A stretch of DNA of 35,076 nucleotides from Chryseosolibacter sp964532595 (lineage in GTDB: Bacteria; Bacteroidota; Bacteroidia; Cytophagales; Cyclobacteriaceae), in contig CAZHIQ010000029.1 of NCBI GenBank assembly GCA_964532595.1, forward strand, positions 1 to 35,076, read 5' to 3'. The translations under genes and the position numbers were made by a program. Below, piece after piece: positions 8,260 to 16,721 of the stretch (its first letter is position 1; every line of letters starts with the position of its first letter). The notes beneath the pieces are model-generated. The model was given only the letters and a program-made list of their open reading frames with translations. It was not told the origin of the DNA and ran no database searches.

Positions 8260-10536
8260 ATGCGTCGGATATATTCTTTCCTGGTGGCATTCGCTTACTC
8301 GTTTCCGGTTCAGCTTCTGCTGAACAACATCAAACGGAATCACGTTCTTCTTCTTTGCTGGGTAGTTCTTATTGCCATGATAACCGGGGCGTTTGGGAAG
8401 TACCTGGGTATTCCGTATCTGTTCCTGGACCCGGAGTATCTCAACAACGTCAACTTTACCAGCTTCTTCATCATGGGGGCCTGCACAGCGGGCTTCACGA
8501 TGGCGTTCCATATCACGTGTTATATTAACGACGGACACCGCTTCACCTTCGTCGGCACTCTCCCGCGACCGTTCACAAAATTCTGTATCAACAACAGCTT
8601 TATTCCTCTGTGCTTCTTCGCGATATACGTCTACCAGATCATCGCATTTCAGATCAGCAATGAGTACACGACCACCAGGTCGTTATACCTTAACCTGGCA
8701 GGACTCTGCTCGGGGTATTTTGCAATGACCCTGGCATATTTCATTTACTTCCGTTTTACCAACAACGATATCTTTAAGTACGTTGTCTGCAGAATTGATG
8801 AGCAAATCAAGACTAACGTCAAGGCTACGCGTGCCAGCGCGATGAAAAAGCTCGACATCGCCCGCAAAAAGCAGATTCGAGTTGACAACTACCTTGACTA
8901 CGACCTCCGTATACACAAGGTTCAGGATACACAATTTTACGACCGGGCGACGATCCTTCAGGTGTTCGACCAGAACCACTTCAACCTGGTCGTTATCGAG
9001 CTTTTCATCTTTGCGACCGTCCTGGTTTTGGGCTTCTTCAAGGATTATCCCGCCTTCCAGCTCCCTGCGGCTGCGAGCTTCATGATCTTCCTGACAATCT
9101 TCGTCATGGTCGCCGGCGCCTTTTCATACTGGTTCGGGAACTGGTCGGCCACGATCGCTGTCATCCTCCTCGTATTCCTTAACTTCCTGGTGGGTGAGGA
9201 TTTTTTCGCAAAGCAGTACAAAGCCTTCGGCATGGACTACGAATCGCCTCCGGCTGAATATTCTATCCATACTCTCCGCCGGCACAACAGCCGTGAAGCG
9301 ATAGCTGAAGACAAAGAGCGGACATTCCCAATGCTGGTTAACTGGAGAAACAAATTTCCCGATAACCGGAAACCGAAGATGGTGTTCCTTTGCGCAAGTG
9401 GCGGAGGGAAGCGGGCAGCGCTGTGGACCTTCAACGCGCTACAAACGGCCGACAGTCTGACCGGCGGCCGCCTCATGGATCACAGCATCCTCATCACCGG
9501 CGCATCGGGGGGACTGATTGGTGCGAGCTACTTCCGCGAACTCAAGCTTCTGGAAAAAACTGAAGGCATTAATCCTTATCAGCATCTATACCGAAGCAAG
9601 ATCTCGGCTGACAACCTCAACCCGCTAATCTTCAGCCTGCTCGCCAACGATCTCTTCGTAGGCTTTACGCGCTTCGAATATGCAGGACATCAATACCTGA
9701 AAGACCGCGCCTATACGTTCGAGCAACAGCTCAATCAAAGTACTGACGGGCTGATGGACAAGCCGATTACCGCCTACGATTCTCTTGAAATTTCAGCGGT
9801 CATTCCTATGATGATCCTTAGTCCGACGATAATCAATGACGGGCGCAAGTTGTACATAGCATCGAGACCAGTCTCATTCCTTAACGAGGAACTGACAACG
9901 TACGACCAGTACGACTGGCCGAAACACAGTGGCATCGATTTTCATCGCCTGTTCGCAAACAATGGAGGCAAAAACCTCCGGTTTTTATCGGGACTGCGTA
10001 TGTGCGCAACCTTTCCTTACATTACACCCAACACCTCGTTGCCCAGCGATCCTCCCTTATATATCATGGACGCTGGTATTTCCGACAACTTCGGACTTAA
10101 CGACGCAGTGCGGTTCCTTTATGCCTATCGCAACTGGATCTACGAAAACACCTCGGGAGTTGTTTTCGTGTCGATTCGCGACTCCCCCAAGCTTGCTCCT
10201 GTTCCGGTTAGAAAGGGACAAACATTGATTGACGCATTTACACAACCCATCAGTAGTGTTTACAACAACTTTGAGAACTTTCAGGACATTACGAGCGATC
10301 TTTTGATCGGCTACGCCAAATCGTGGTTCCCGGGAGAAATCCACCGGATTGATATTGAGTATCAGGTTGGATCTTACGTACCAATCCTTCAAAATATGGA
10401 TAGCATTCGCAAGAATAACGCACGCGCTTCGTTGAGCTGGCGATTGACAACCCGTGAGAAGCAAAGTCTGATCGACAACATGAACTCGAAAAAAAATCGT
10501 CAGTCGCTTGATGAACTCCGAAGGCTGCTGCAATAG
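8260..10536 (+). CDS. multi-pass membrane protein with C-terminal patatin-like phospholipase domain
   Basis: The protein is predicted to be a lipid acyl hydrolase fixed in the membrane (758 aa). About seven hydrophobic segments lie before residue 310, with a charged stretch between the first four or so and the last three. The patatin domain follows from about residue 370. The glycine-rich oxyanion-hole motif CASGGGKRAALW is near 377. The nucleophile elbow GASGG fits GxSxG with Ser near 416, and the dyad Asp is in MDAGISDNFG near 604. All key residues are present, so activity is likely; substrate (phospholipid, lysolipid or acyl conjugate) is unknown. It follows the GH3-like gene, and its last 29 nt overlap the longest possible start of the downstream helicase. 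Confidence 0.88.
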   Translation: MRRIYSFLVAFAYSFPVQLLLNNIKRNHVLLLCWVVLIAMITGAFGKYLGIPYLFLDPEYLNNVNFTSFFIMGACTAGFTMAFHITCYINDGHRFTFVGTLPRPFTKFCINNSFIPLCFFAIYVYQIIAFQISNEYTTTRSLYLNLAGLCSGYFAMTLAYFIYFRFTNNDIFKYVVCRIDEQIKTNVKATRASAMKKLDIARKKQIRVDNYLDYDLRIHKVQDTQFYDRATILQVFDQNHFNLVVIELFIFATVLVLGFFKDYPAFQLPAAASFMIFLTIFVMVAGAFSYWFGNWSATIAVILLVFLNFLVGEDFFAKQYKAFGMDYESPPAEYSIHTLRRHNSREAIAEDKERTFPMLVNWRNKFPDNRKPKMVFLCASGGGKRAALWTFNALQTADSLTGGRLMDHSILITGASGGLIGASYFRELKLLEKTEGINPYQHLYRSKISADNLNPLIFSLLANDLFVGFTRFEYAGHQYLKDRAYTFEQQLNQSTDGLMDKPITAYDSLEISAVIPMMILSPTIINDGRKLYIASRPVSFLNEELTTYDQYDWPKHSGIDFHRLFANNGGKNLRFLSGLRMCATFPYITPNTSLPSDPPLYIMDAGISDNFGLNDAVRFLYAYRNWIYENTSGVVFVSIRDSPKLAPVPVRKGQTLIDAFTQPISSVYNNFENFQDITSDLLIGYAKSWFPGEIHRIDIEYQVGSYVPILQNMDSIRKNNARASLSWRLTTREKQSLIDNMNSKKNRQSLDELRRLLQ

Positions 10537-12496
10537 CTTTCGGCATAATTTTCTTTTTGATCTTAATAAAAGCGAAGTGCAACCGGACGATCAGCTACGA
10601 AAAACACTCGAACTCATAAAACTGGAACGCCAGGCTGACCTGGAACAATACCGGCAAAAGGTGTTGCTCAAATCGCTCAATCAGCGAACCAAAGAAGGGT
10701 CAACATGGTACCCGGTAACACTGCGACGAGATTACATAGGGACCGGCGAGCGTCCGATTATTGAAATACTGAGAACCAATAACCTGAACCAGCCACACCT
10801 TTTTCAAAGCGGGCGTCTCGTGAATGTATTCTGCAACGCAAGCGGGCGTCCGGAGAAGGAACACGTCTCGGGTGTTGTCAACTACGTTCGCGATGAGACG
10901 ATGGTTATTACGCTCAATGGCGACGACTTTCCTGAATGGCTCGACGACGGTCACCTCGGTGTCGACGTCATGTTTGACGAAATGACCTATCGCGAAATGG
11001 AGTATGCCATGCGCGAAGTCATAAAAGCAGAAGACAATCGCGTCTCTGAACTCAAAAGTATTCTACTAGGCGAAGTAAAGGCGGAAGTAGAAAATTTTCC
11101 GCTCAACGATGAACGAACTTCTATACTGAACGACAGTCAGCGCGCTGCACTCAAGCGGGCTCTGACGGGTACAGACGTAGCTTTTATTCACGGTCCGCCA
11201 GGCACAGGAAAAACCACTACGCTCGTCGAAGCAATTAACCAAACCATCCGCCGGGAAGGCCAGGTTCTCGTCTGCGCCCCCAGTAACGCGGCGATCGACC
11301 TGTTAGTCGACAAGATTAGCGAACGGGGCCTCCAGGCCGTCCGCATCGGTCATCCGGCGCGGGTTACGGAACAAACCCTCAGCAAGACACTCGATAGCCG
11401 TATCGCTACCCACCCGGATTTCAAGGAATTGAAAGGGCTGAGAAAACGGATGGAGCAACTCCGCACCAGCGCACTTAAGTACAAGCGAAAGTTTGGATAC
11501 CACGAACGCGAACAACGCCGCCTGATGATGCAGGAAGTAAAGCTGCTCAAATCAGATGCCGATATGCTGGAGTTTCATATCACGAACGATATACTCCAGA
11601 ATGCAGACGCGATTTGCACGACCTTGGTAGGAGCATCGCACCCCGTGATGCGCAGCCGAAAGTTCAAAACCGTATTTATCGACGAAGCCGGACAAGCGCT
11701 TGAGCCCGCTTGCTGGATTCCTCTTCTCCGGGCGCACAAAGTCGTCTTTGCCGGCGATCACCAACAACTTCCCCCTACAATAAAATCGATCGAGGCCTCG
11801 CGCCAGGGATTATCAACGACACTGTTTGAAAAAGGAATTGCCCGGCAGCCTCACGTCGTATCAATGCTGGAAGTTCAGTACCGGATGAATGATGAGATCA
11901 TGAAGTTTCCATCGCGTTTTTTTTATGATGGAAAATTGGTGGCGCATCCCTCAGTCAAGAATCAACGTCTTCGACCGGACCAATCCCCCGTAAGCTTTAT
12001 CGATACAGCAGGATGTGGTTACGGAGAGCAACAGGATCCGGAGACCCTTAGCCGGTATAATATAGAGGAGGCTACCTTTCTTATACAACGAGTAGAGGCT
12101 TTGATTGACGACATAACGACTGAGTCATGGCTGGCGCAACGGCTCTCGCTGGGCATCATCACTCCCTACAGCGCTCAGGTTGACCATCTGCGAAAACTCG
12201 CCGAGGCATCGCCCCTGTTGCAGGAAGTTTGGCCTCTGGTCACAATCAATACAGTCGACGCCTTTCAGGGACAGGAACGAGACGTCATTGCCATCGGGCT
12301 CGTCCGCAGCAACGAACAAGGAGAAGTGGGTTTCCTGAGCGACATCCGGCGAACGAACGTAGCAATGACCCGAGCAAAGAAGAAGCTCATCATCATTGGT
12401 GATAGCGCTACGCTCAGCAATCACCCCTTCTACCTCGAATTATTGGAGCATGTCCAGGCCGAAGGCTTCTATCAAAGCGCTTTTGAGTTTGTCTGA
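10508..12496 (+). CDS. superfamily 1 UPF1/IGHMBP2-like DNA/RNA helicase
   Basis: This is an ATP-dependent helicase of SF1B type. An N-terminal region of about 200 residues, charged and then beta-rich, precedes two RecA-like domains. Visible motifs are Walker A HGPPGTGKTTT (about 228), CAPSNAAIDLL (motif Ia), FIDEAGQALEP (motif II), AGDHQQLPPT (motif III), VQYRMNDEI (motif IV region), TVDAFQGQERDVI (motif V) and TRAKKKLIIIGD (motif VI). The length of 662 aa is typical. The first ATG at 10508 lies inside the patatin gene; GTG at 10577, after that gene's stop, is a plausible alternative start. Bacterial members are poorly studied, so a nucleic-acid remodelling role is family-based inference. The glycosylase gene follows after 43 nt. 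Confidence 0.92.
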   Translation: MMNSEGCCNSFRHNFLFDLNKSEVQPDDQLRKTLELIKLERQADLEQYRQKVLLKSLNQRTKEGSTWYPVTLRRDYIGTGERPIIEILRTNNLNQPHLFQSGRLVNVFCNASGRPEKEHVSGVVNYVRDETMVITLNGDDFPEWLDDGHLGVDVMFDEMTYREMEYAMREVIKAEDNRVSELKSILLGEVKAEVENFPLNDERTSILNDSQRAALKRALTGTDVAFIHGPPGTGKTTTLVEAINQTIRREGQVLVCAPSNAAIDLLVDKISERGLQAVRIGHPARVTEQTLSKTLDSRIATHPDFKELKGLRKRMEQLRTSALKYKRKFGYHEREQRRLMMQEVKLLKSDADMLEFHITNDILQNADAICTTLVGASHPVMRSRKFKTVFIDEAGQALEPACWIPLLRAHKVVFAGDHQQLPPTIKSIEASRQGLSTTLFEKGIARQPHVVSMLEVQYRMNDEIMKFPSRFFYDGKLVAHPSVKNQRLRPDQSPVSFIDTAGCGYGEQQDPETLSRYNIEEATFLIQRVEALIDDITTESWLAQRLSLGIITPYSAQVDHLRKLAEASPLLQEVWPLVTINTVDAFQGQERDVIAIGLVRSNEQGEVGFLSDIRRTNVAMTRAKKKLIIIGDSATLSNHPFYLELLEHVQAEGFYQSAFEFV

Positions 12497-12539
12497 ACAC
12501 TTTCTTTTGCGGGGCTTGGATTTCTATTATGTTTAGGAC

Positions 12540-13220
12540 ATGACCTTTGCAGATCGAGTTCTCACTTTTTACCGCACTCTGAAGATCACCGCGACTCTTC
12601 CCGACGAAGTTGAGGTAATGAACCCCTATCAGGATCCGGAAGCTATTGCCGCGTGTGAAAAATTCTATCGTCAGTTTTACAACGACAACCACGAGCGGAT
12701 CTTGATTCTGGGGATCAACCCGGGCCGATACGGAGCGGGTGTCACGGGGATTCCCTTTACAGACCCCATTAAACTGGAAACACAATTCGGCATCCATACT
12801 TCCCTTACGCGAAAACCCGAGCTATCCGCAGCTTTTATTCACCAGATGATTGATGCCTTCGGAGGATATGCAAAATTCTTTTCAAGATTTTTCATCAATT
12901 CCGTTTCACCTTTGGGATTCGTTCGTCATGGCAAGAATCTCAACTATTATGACACCCCCGCGCTCAAGACCGCCCTTGAACCCTTTATTCGGAAAAGTCT
13001 TGAGAATCTCGTTCGCCTAGGTGTAAGAACCGATGTTGCCTTCTGTCTCGGTGAAGGTGAAAACTTCCGCTACCTGCAGCGCACAGGTGAAAAACACCCT
13101 ATTTTCAAGACAATTATACCACTCGCCCATCCGCGGTTCATCATGCAATACAGGCGTAAGCGTGTGGATGAGTACATCGACGATTACATCACCAAACTAA
13201 CTTCCGTACCCTGGGATTAG
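12540..13220 (+). CDS. SMUG2-type uracil-DNA glycosylase family protein (DUF4918-like)
   Basis: It is a base-excision repair enzyme of the uracil-DNA glycosylase superfamily, expected to remove uracil or deaminated bases in the cytoplasm. The 226-aa sequence has the first active-site motif in SMUG form, GINPGRYGAG, at about residues 57-66, and the second motif as HPRF near residue 197, followed by IMQYRRKR. These match the SMUG2 subgroup known from Bacteroidota such as Pedobacter. ATG 12540 gives the full domain. It is downstream of the helicase on the same strand. Its TAG stop shares the four bases TTAG with the TAA of hrpB on the other strand. Confidence 0.85.
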   Translation: MTFADRVLTFYRTLKITATLPDEVEVMNPYQDPEAIAACEKFYRQFYNDNHERILILGINPGRYGAGVTGIPFTDPIKLETQFGIHTSLTRKPELSAAFIHQMIDAFGGYAKFFSRFFINSVSPLGFVRHGKNLNYYDTPALKTALEPFIRKSLENLVRLGVRTDVAFCLGEGENFRYLQRTGEKHPIFKTIIPLAHPRFIMQYRRKRVDEYIDDYITKLTSVPWD

Positions 13221-15676
13221 TACTTTCGACGAGCACCTCGCACCGCTTCGGCGGTCCATGGATCTTCAGGCCAGGAGTGTTTTGGATAGCGGGTCCGAAG
13301 TTCCTTTCGTACCTCGGCATAGGTATTAGTCCAAAAACTTCGGAGGTCTTGCGTAACCTGAACCGGTTTGAAGCCGGGAGACAGGAGATGCAGTACGATC
13401 TTGTTACGCCCCTCGTTCACGGAAGGCGTATCTACCCACCCGAACACTTCCTGAAGACGAACCTCCATCACCGGGGGGCTCCCATCTTCAAAATAACGCA
13501 ATGCGATCAATGATCCACTGGGCACGGGAAGCCTTGTCGGAGCCAGTTCATCGAGCCGCGTACTTAGTTCCCAGGGAAGTAGGGTATTCAACATCGCAAT
13601 GAGATCGAGCTTGAGCAGTTCGCTTCGCTTGTAGTGCGATTGGATGAACGGCCCGAGCCATACTTCCAGGGTATCGAGCAACGCCTCGTCGCTGACATTT
13701 GGCCATGGCTCGGCTGGCCGCCAGGAGCGCAAACTCATAACACGCGCCTGCCAGCCTTTTTGCGAGTCACCGAAAAACGACAATCCCTGTTGACGGATCG
13801 CGTCACAGATCACAGCTATCTTTTCGTCTGAAGGTATTTCCTGAACCGGGCGAGATGAAATCAGAAGTGGTCCGAGTCGATCTTCCTCCTGGGCTACAAC
13901 CATTTCACGTTCGGTGTCCCAAAACACACGAATAGACGACTTTCCCATTAGACGAATATCCGTTTCATCAACAGGTGCGGCCAGGAAGACCCTATCTTCG
14001 TGAAGTCGTGCGTCGAGGTGAGCAATGGCGATCCATGTATGTCGGTGTAACGGATCATGGTTGGGCAACTTCCCTATCCTGCCATTGGCCATTTTATAGC
14101 GCTCCCCGTTCTTTTCCATCCGTCGCGCTATGCGCTCGGGATATGCCGTCATAAGCCAGCGGCCAACGGTCGTATCAGCAACAGGATCGTTGTTCATCTC
14201 TATATCAAAGACACGTCGCCACGATGCTGCGAGTCTCTCAATCCGATCAAACGGACCCTGTATTTTCCCGGACCGCCGCCAGCGTCGCAGCTCTTCAATG
14301 CGCATGGTGAGATCGACGGTGTTCTTGTCCGCGAGCGGGTCCCTCTCTTCGAGGAGGGCAGCCACATCCGTTGCCACGCAAAGCGCATCGGCTTCGTTCG
14401 AATTCCTGGCTTCAAGAAGCATGTGAGCAATGCGGGGATGCGTTGGTAATCGCAGTATTTCTCTTCCCCGCATGGTAATGACGCCGTGATTAACCGCACC
14501 AAGTTGTTCCAACAAATCGACAGCCTGACTAACGGCTCCCTGGGGGGGCGGTGTTACCCAATCGAGCTCATCGGGATTTCGAACGCCCCATGCATACAGC
14601 TCAAGCATCATGGGTGCGAGATCGGCTGCAAGGATTTCAGGTGTTCGATGGGCAAGGAGATGTGCGCCTTCACTCCAAAGTCGGTAACAGACGCCGGGAC
14701 CAAGCCGACCCGCTCTACCCGCCCGCTGATTTGCCGCATCAAGTGTCACCTTTACCGTTTGAAGACGGGTAAAGCCGCTTCGTGGATCAAACTGTGGGAC
14801 GCGGGCGTAGCCGCTGTCTATCACCGTGGTAATACCCTCAATAGTTAAAGACGTCTCCGCTATCGACGTTGCAAGTACCACCTTTCTTCTTCCGCTGGCG
14901 TTGGGCACAATAGCGGCCTGCTGCCGCTTGAAATCCAGGTCACCATAAAGAGGATATACGTCGAGCGGTACCCCATCATTCTCGAGTAATGATGCTGTCC
15001 GGTGTATATCAGCCGTTCCCGGTAGGAAGGCCAGGATATCGCCCCCTTGTTCACGGGAGGCCTTCCTTATCGCACGCGCTACGCGCGTGGAAATCGGATC
15101 AGACTCGTCCTCCCGAACGTAGCGGATGTCGACTGGATACTGTCTGCCTTTCGCCCGGATGACCGGCGCACGGAATGCTTCAGCCAGCCTGTCTCCATCG
15201 AGAGTTGCTGACATGACCAGTATGCGCAGGTCATGTCGCAATACCTGCTGAATCTGTCGGGCCAGTGCAAAAGCCAGGTCGGCATGGAGGTTTCGCTCAT
15301 GGAACTCATCGAACAAAATAAGTCCCACTTCTTCAAGAGCATTGTCGTTCTGGATCATGCGAGTGAGGATTCCCTCCGTCACAACGACGAGTTGAGTTGA
15401 GGCACTGGCCTTGTTTTCAAAACGCACCCGATAACCCACCTTCTTGCCGACGTCGTCGTCCAGAAGGTCAGCCATACGCATAGCTACCGACCGTGCAGCG
15501 AGGCGTCTCGGCTCCAGCATAACCACTTTCCGCCCTGCCAACCACGGCTCATCCAGCAAGTGAAGCGGCAATACTGTTGACTTCCCAGCCCCCGGAGGCG
15601 CCTCAAGAATCACCATCGACTCAGCGGCCAGGGCAGCCTTAAGATCATCCAAAACGGAAAGAACAGGATATGACAT
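13217..15676 (-). CDS. hrpB: ATP-dependent helicase HrpB (DEAH/RHA family)
   Basis: HrpB is a DEAH-box SF2 helicase of unclear cellular role. The 819-aa protein shows PPGAGKSTVLPLHLL (Walker A), DEFHERN (DEXH box), VMSATLDGDRL (motif III), ATSIAETSLTIEG (motif V) and QRAGRAGRLGPGVCYRL (motif VI). A long C-terminal region with the HrpB-specific part follows (VFGWVDTPSVNEGRNKIVLHLLSPGFKPVQVTQDLRSFW, split here only for description). MSYPVLSVLDDL at 15676 is the family-like start; an ATG five codons upstream (15691) is possible. The gene is convergent with and overlaps the SMUG2 gene by 4 bp. Confidence 0.94.
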   Translation of the reverse strand: MSYPVLSVLDDLKAALAAESMVILEAPPGAGKSTVLPLHLLDEPWLAGRKVVMLEPRRLAARSVAMRMADLLDDDVGKKVGYRVRFENKASASTQLVVVTEGILTRMIQNDNALEEVGLILFDEFHERNLHADLAFALARQIQQVLRHDLRILVMSATLDGDRLAEAFRAPVIRAKGRQYPVDIRYVREDESDPISTRVARAIRKASREQGGDILAFLPGTADIHRTASLLENDGVPLDVYPLYGDLDFKRQQAAIVPNASGRRKVVLATSIAETSLTIEGITTVIDSGYARVPQFDPRSGFTRLQTVKVTLDAANQRAGRAGRLGPGVCYRLWSEGAHLLAHRTPEILAADLAPMMLELYAWGVRNPDELDWVTPPPQGAVSQAVDLLEQLGAVNHGVITMRGREILRLPTHPRIAHMLLEARNSNEADALCVATDVAALLEERDPLADKNTVDLTMRIEELRRWRRSGKIQGPFDRIERLAASWRRVFDIEMNNDPVADTTVGRWLMTAYPERIARRMEKNGERYKMANGRIGKLPNHDPLHRHTWIAIAHLDARLHEDRVFLAAPVDETDIRLMGKSSIRVFWDTEREMVVAQEEDRLGPLLISSRPVQEIPSDEKIAVICDAIRQQGLSFFGDSQKGWQARVMSLRSWRPAEPWPNVSDEALLDTLEVWLGPFIQSHYKRSELLKLDLIAMLNTLLPWELSTRLDELAPTRLPVPSGSLIALRYFEDGSPPVMEVRLQEVFGWVDTPSVNEGRNKIVLHLLSPGFKPVQVTQDLRSFWTNTYAEVRKELRTRYPKHSWPEDPWTAEAVRGARRKY

Positions 15677-15717
15677 TTCACAAACATACACGCTTTCGTC
15701 AAAAGCGTTGAAATGAA

Positions 15718-15743
15718 AAAGGCAGTCTTTTCAGACTGCCTTT
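15718..15743 (-). terminator. intrinsic terminator after the first KGG gene
   Basis: Arms AAAGGCAGTCT (15718-15728) and AGACTGCCTTT (15733-15743) form a perfect 11-bp stem with a 4-nt loop. On the minus strand the stem is followed by more T residues (TTTTTCA). It lies 20 nt after the stop of the KGG gene ending at 15763, separating it from hrpB. Confidence 0.85.
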
Positions 15744-15762
15744 GATCCGGATACCGGTGGTG

Positions 15763-16185
15763 TTAATCTCCACGTGCGCCTCCACGAACACTCCGTTGCA
15801 GGTTACCATCTCCTAGTCCCTCATCTTCATCTTCATCGGTCTCGCTATAGGAGAGAGACCTTTGCTCGTCTTCCGACAATCCTGATGTCTCCCTTTCTGC
15901 AGCGATCTCTGAACCTGTCGAAGTGCTACTTTCTCCTGCTTTTTCGTCGCGCGTGGTATCCTCATCAACGTCTCCGGTGTGGTGCCGACGGGCTTGGCCC
16001 GAGGCCTTACCACCGAGACTTGATATTTCCCGCTGTTTGTCCCTATCCATAGAAGCAAATCCTCGATTGGCAGTATTCTTACCCTCAGCTGAGGCTTTAC
16101 CTCCCTGACTTGCAATTCTCCGTTTTTTTTCGTCGTCCATGGAGGCGAAGCCTCGCGCTCCACCTCTTCTCTCCCTGGCTGCCAT
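15763..16185 (-). CDS. KGG-repeat stress-type protein with acidic tail
   Basis: This small hydrophilic protein (140 aa from the chosen start) contains two copies of the KGG motif, RGFASMDDEKKRRIASQGGKAS and a second copy beginning NRGFASMDRDKQREISSLGGKAS (one after the other in the first 60 residues). The motif is that of stress-induced GsiB/Con-10-like proteins. The rest is low complexity, rich in E, D, S, T and G with the run TDEDEDE, and is probably disordered. ATG 16185 (MAARERRGG) is preferred because homology starts there and AAGGGGG precedes it; the frame is open up to 16215. A second KGG gene lies upstream on the same strand. Molecular function is unknown; a role in desiccation, osmotic or general stress is inferred from the motif. 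Confidence 0.82.
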   Translation of the reverse strand: MAARERRGGARGFASMDDEKKRRIASQGGKASAEGKNTANRGFASMDRDKQREISSLGGKASGQARRHHTGDVDEDTTRDEKAGESSTSTGSEIAAERETSGLSEDEQRSLSYSETDEDEDEGLGDGNLQRSVRGGARGD

Positions 16186-16206
16186 ACACGCCCCCTTTTC
16201 TTCTCC

Positions 16207-16263
16207 GACTATCATGGCGGTGAATTAACAATTTTATGCCGACAGGTAATCCGTATGATAGTC
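16207..16263 (-). promoter_or_regulatory. long-range inverted repeat in the leader of the first KGG gene
   Basis: GACTATCAT (16207-16215) and ATGATAGTC (16255-16263) are perfect 9-bp inverted repeats separated by 39 nt. Pairing can continue past a one-base bulge into GG/CC. They lie 22-78 nt upstream of the ATG at 16185, on either side of an A+T-rich stretch, so they could form a leader stem or a pair of operator half sites. Confidence 0.4.
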
Positions 16264-16350
16264 CGGCAGCGTGCGGAGTTTCATCTACATTAAAAATCCT
16301 GTGAACAGCCTGCTACTTCGATTAGTGGAGGGGGACGGAGACATAAAAAC

Positions 16351-16378
16351 AAAGTGTCCCGTTATAGCGGGACACTTT
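16351..16378 (-). terminator. intrinsic terminator after the second KGG gene
   Basis: Arms AAAGTGTCCCG (16351-16361) and CGGGACACTTT (16368-16378) form a perfect 11-bp stem with a 6-nt loop. On the minus strand GTTTTTATG follows. It stands 28 nt after the stop of the KGG gene ending at 16407, so the two KGG genes are probably separate transcription units. Confidence 0.85.
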
Positions 16379-16406
16379 GCAAACTCATGCTGTTCCTGGA
16401 AGAGGA

Positions 16407-16700
16407 TTAACGCTCGCGGTCTTCCCCTGAAGGACTGCCTTGCGTACCAGAGTTCGACGGATTATTCTGACTCTCGTTTTGATTACGGTTCTGGTTCTCC
16501 TGATTCATTCTGGCCTGCTGTGCAGCCTGTCTGCGGTTCTGTCCGCTAGCTTCTCCTCCCTTCCTACCAATCTCCGCCATATGGGCACGGTTCATACTTA
16601 CAGCTTCTCCCCCCTTCCTCGCGATCGCTCTTTGCTGTTCAGGGCTCATCGAAGCGAAACCACGATTGGAAGTTCCCCCTTGACTTTTTTTCTGTGCCAT
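16407..16700 (-). CDS. KGG-repeat stress-type protein with Q/N-rich tail
   Basis: This second small KGG protein (97 aa from the chosen start) carries NRGFASMSPEQQRAIARKGG at about residues 12-31 and a second copy, AHMAEIGRKGGEASGQ, at about 40-55. A tail made almost only of Q, N, R, S, E and G follows. It is a paralogue of the protein encoded at 15763-16185, but its tail is polar and Q/N-rich rather than acidic. ATG 16700 (MAQKKSQGG) is chosen; the frame is open seven codons further, to 16721. A TATAAT at 16718-16713 with CGTAAA-complement (TTTACG) 18 nt before it is a weak sigma-70-like promoter candidate. Function beyond stress association is unknown. Confidence 0.8.
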   Translation of the reverse strand: MAQKKSQGGTSNRGFASMSPEQQRAIARKGGEAVSMNRAHMAEIGRKGGEASGQNRRQAAQQARMNQENQNRNQNESQNNPSNSGTQGSPSGEDRER

Positions 16701-16721
16701 AACTAAATATTTATTATACAT

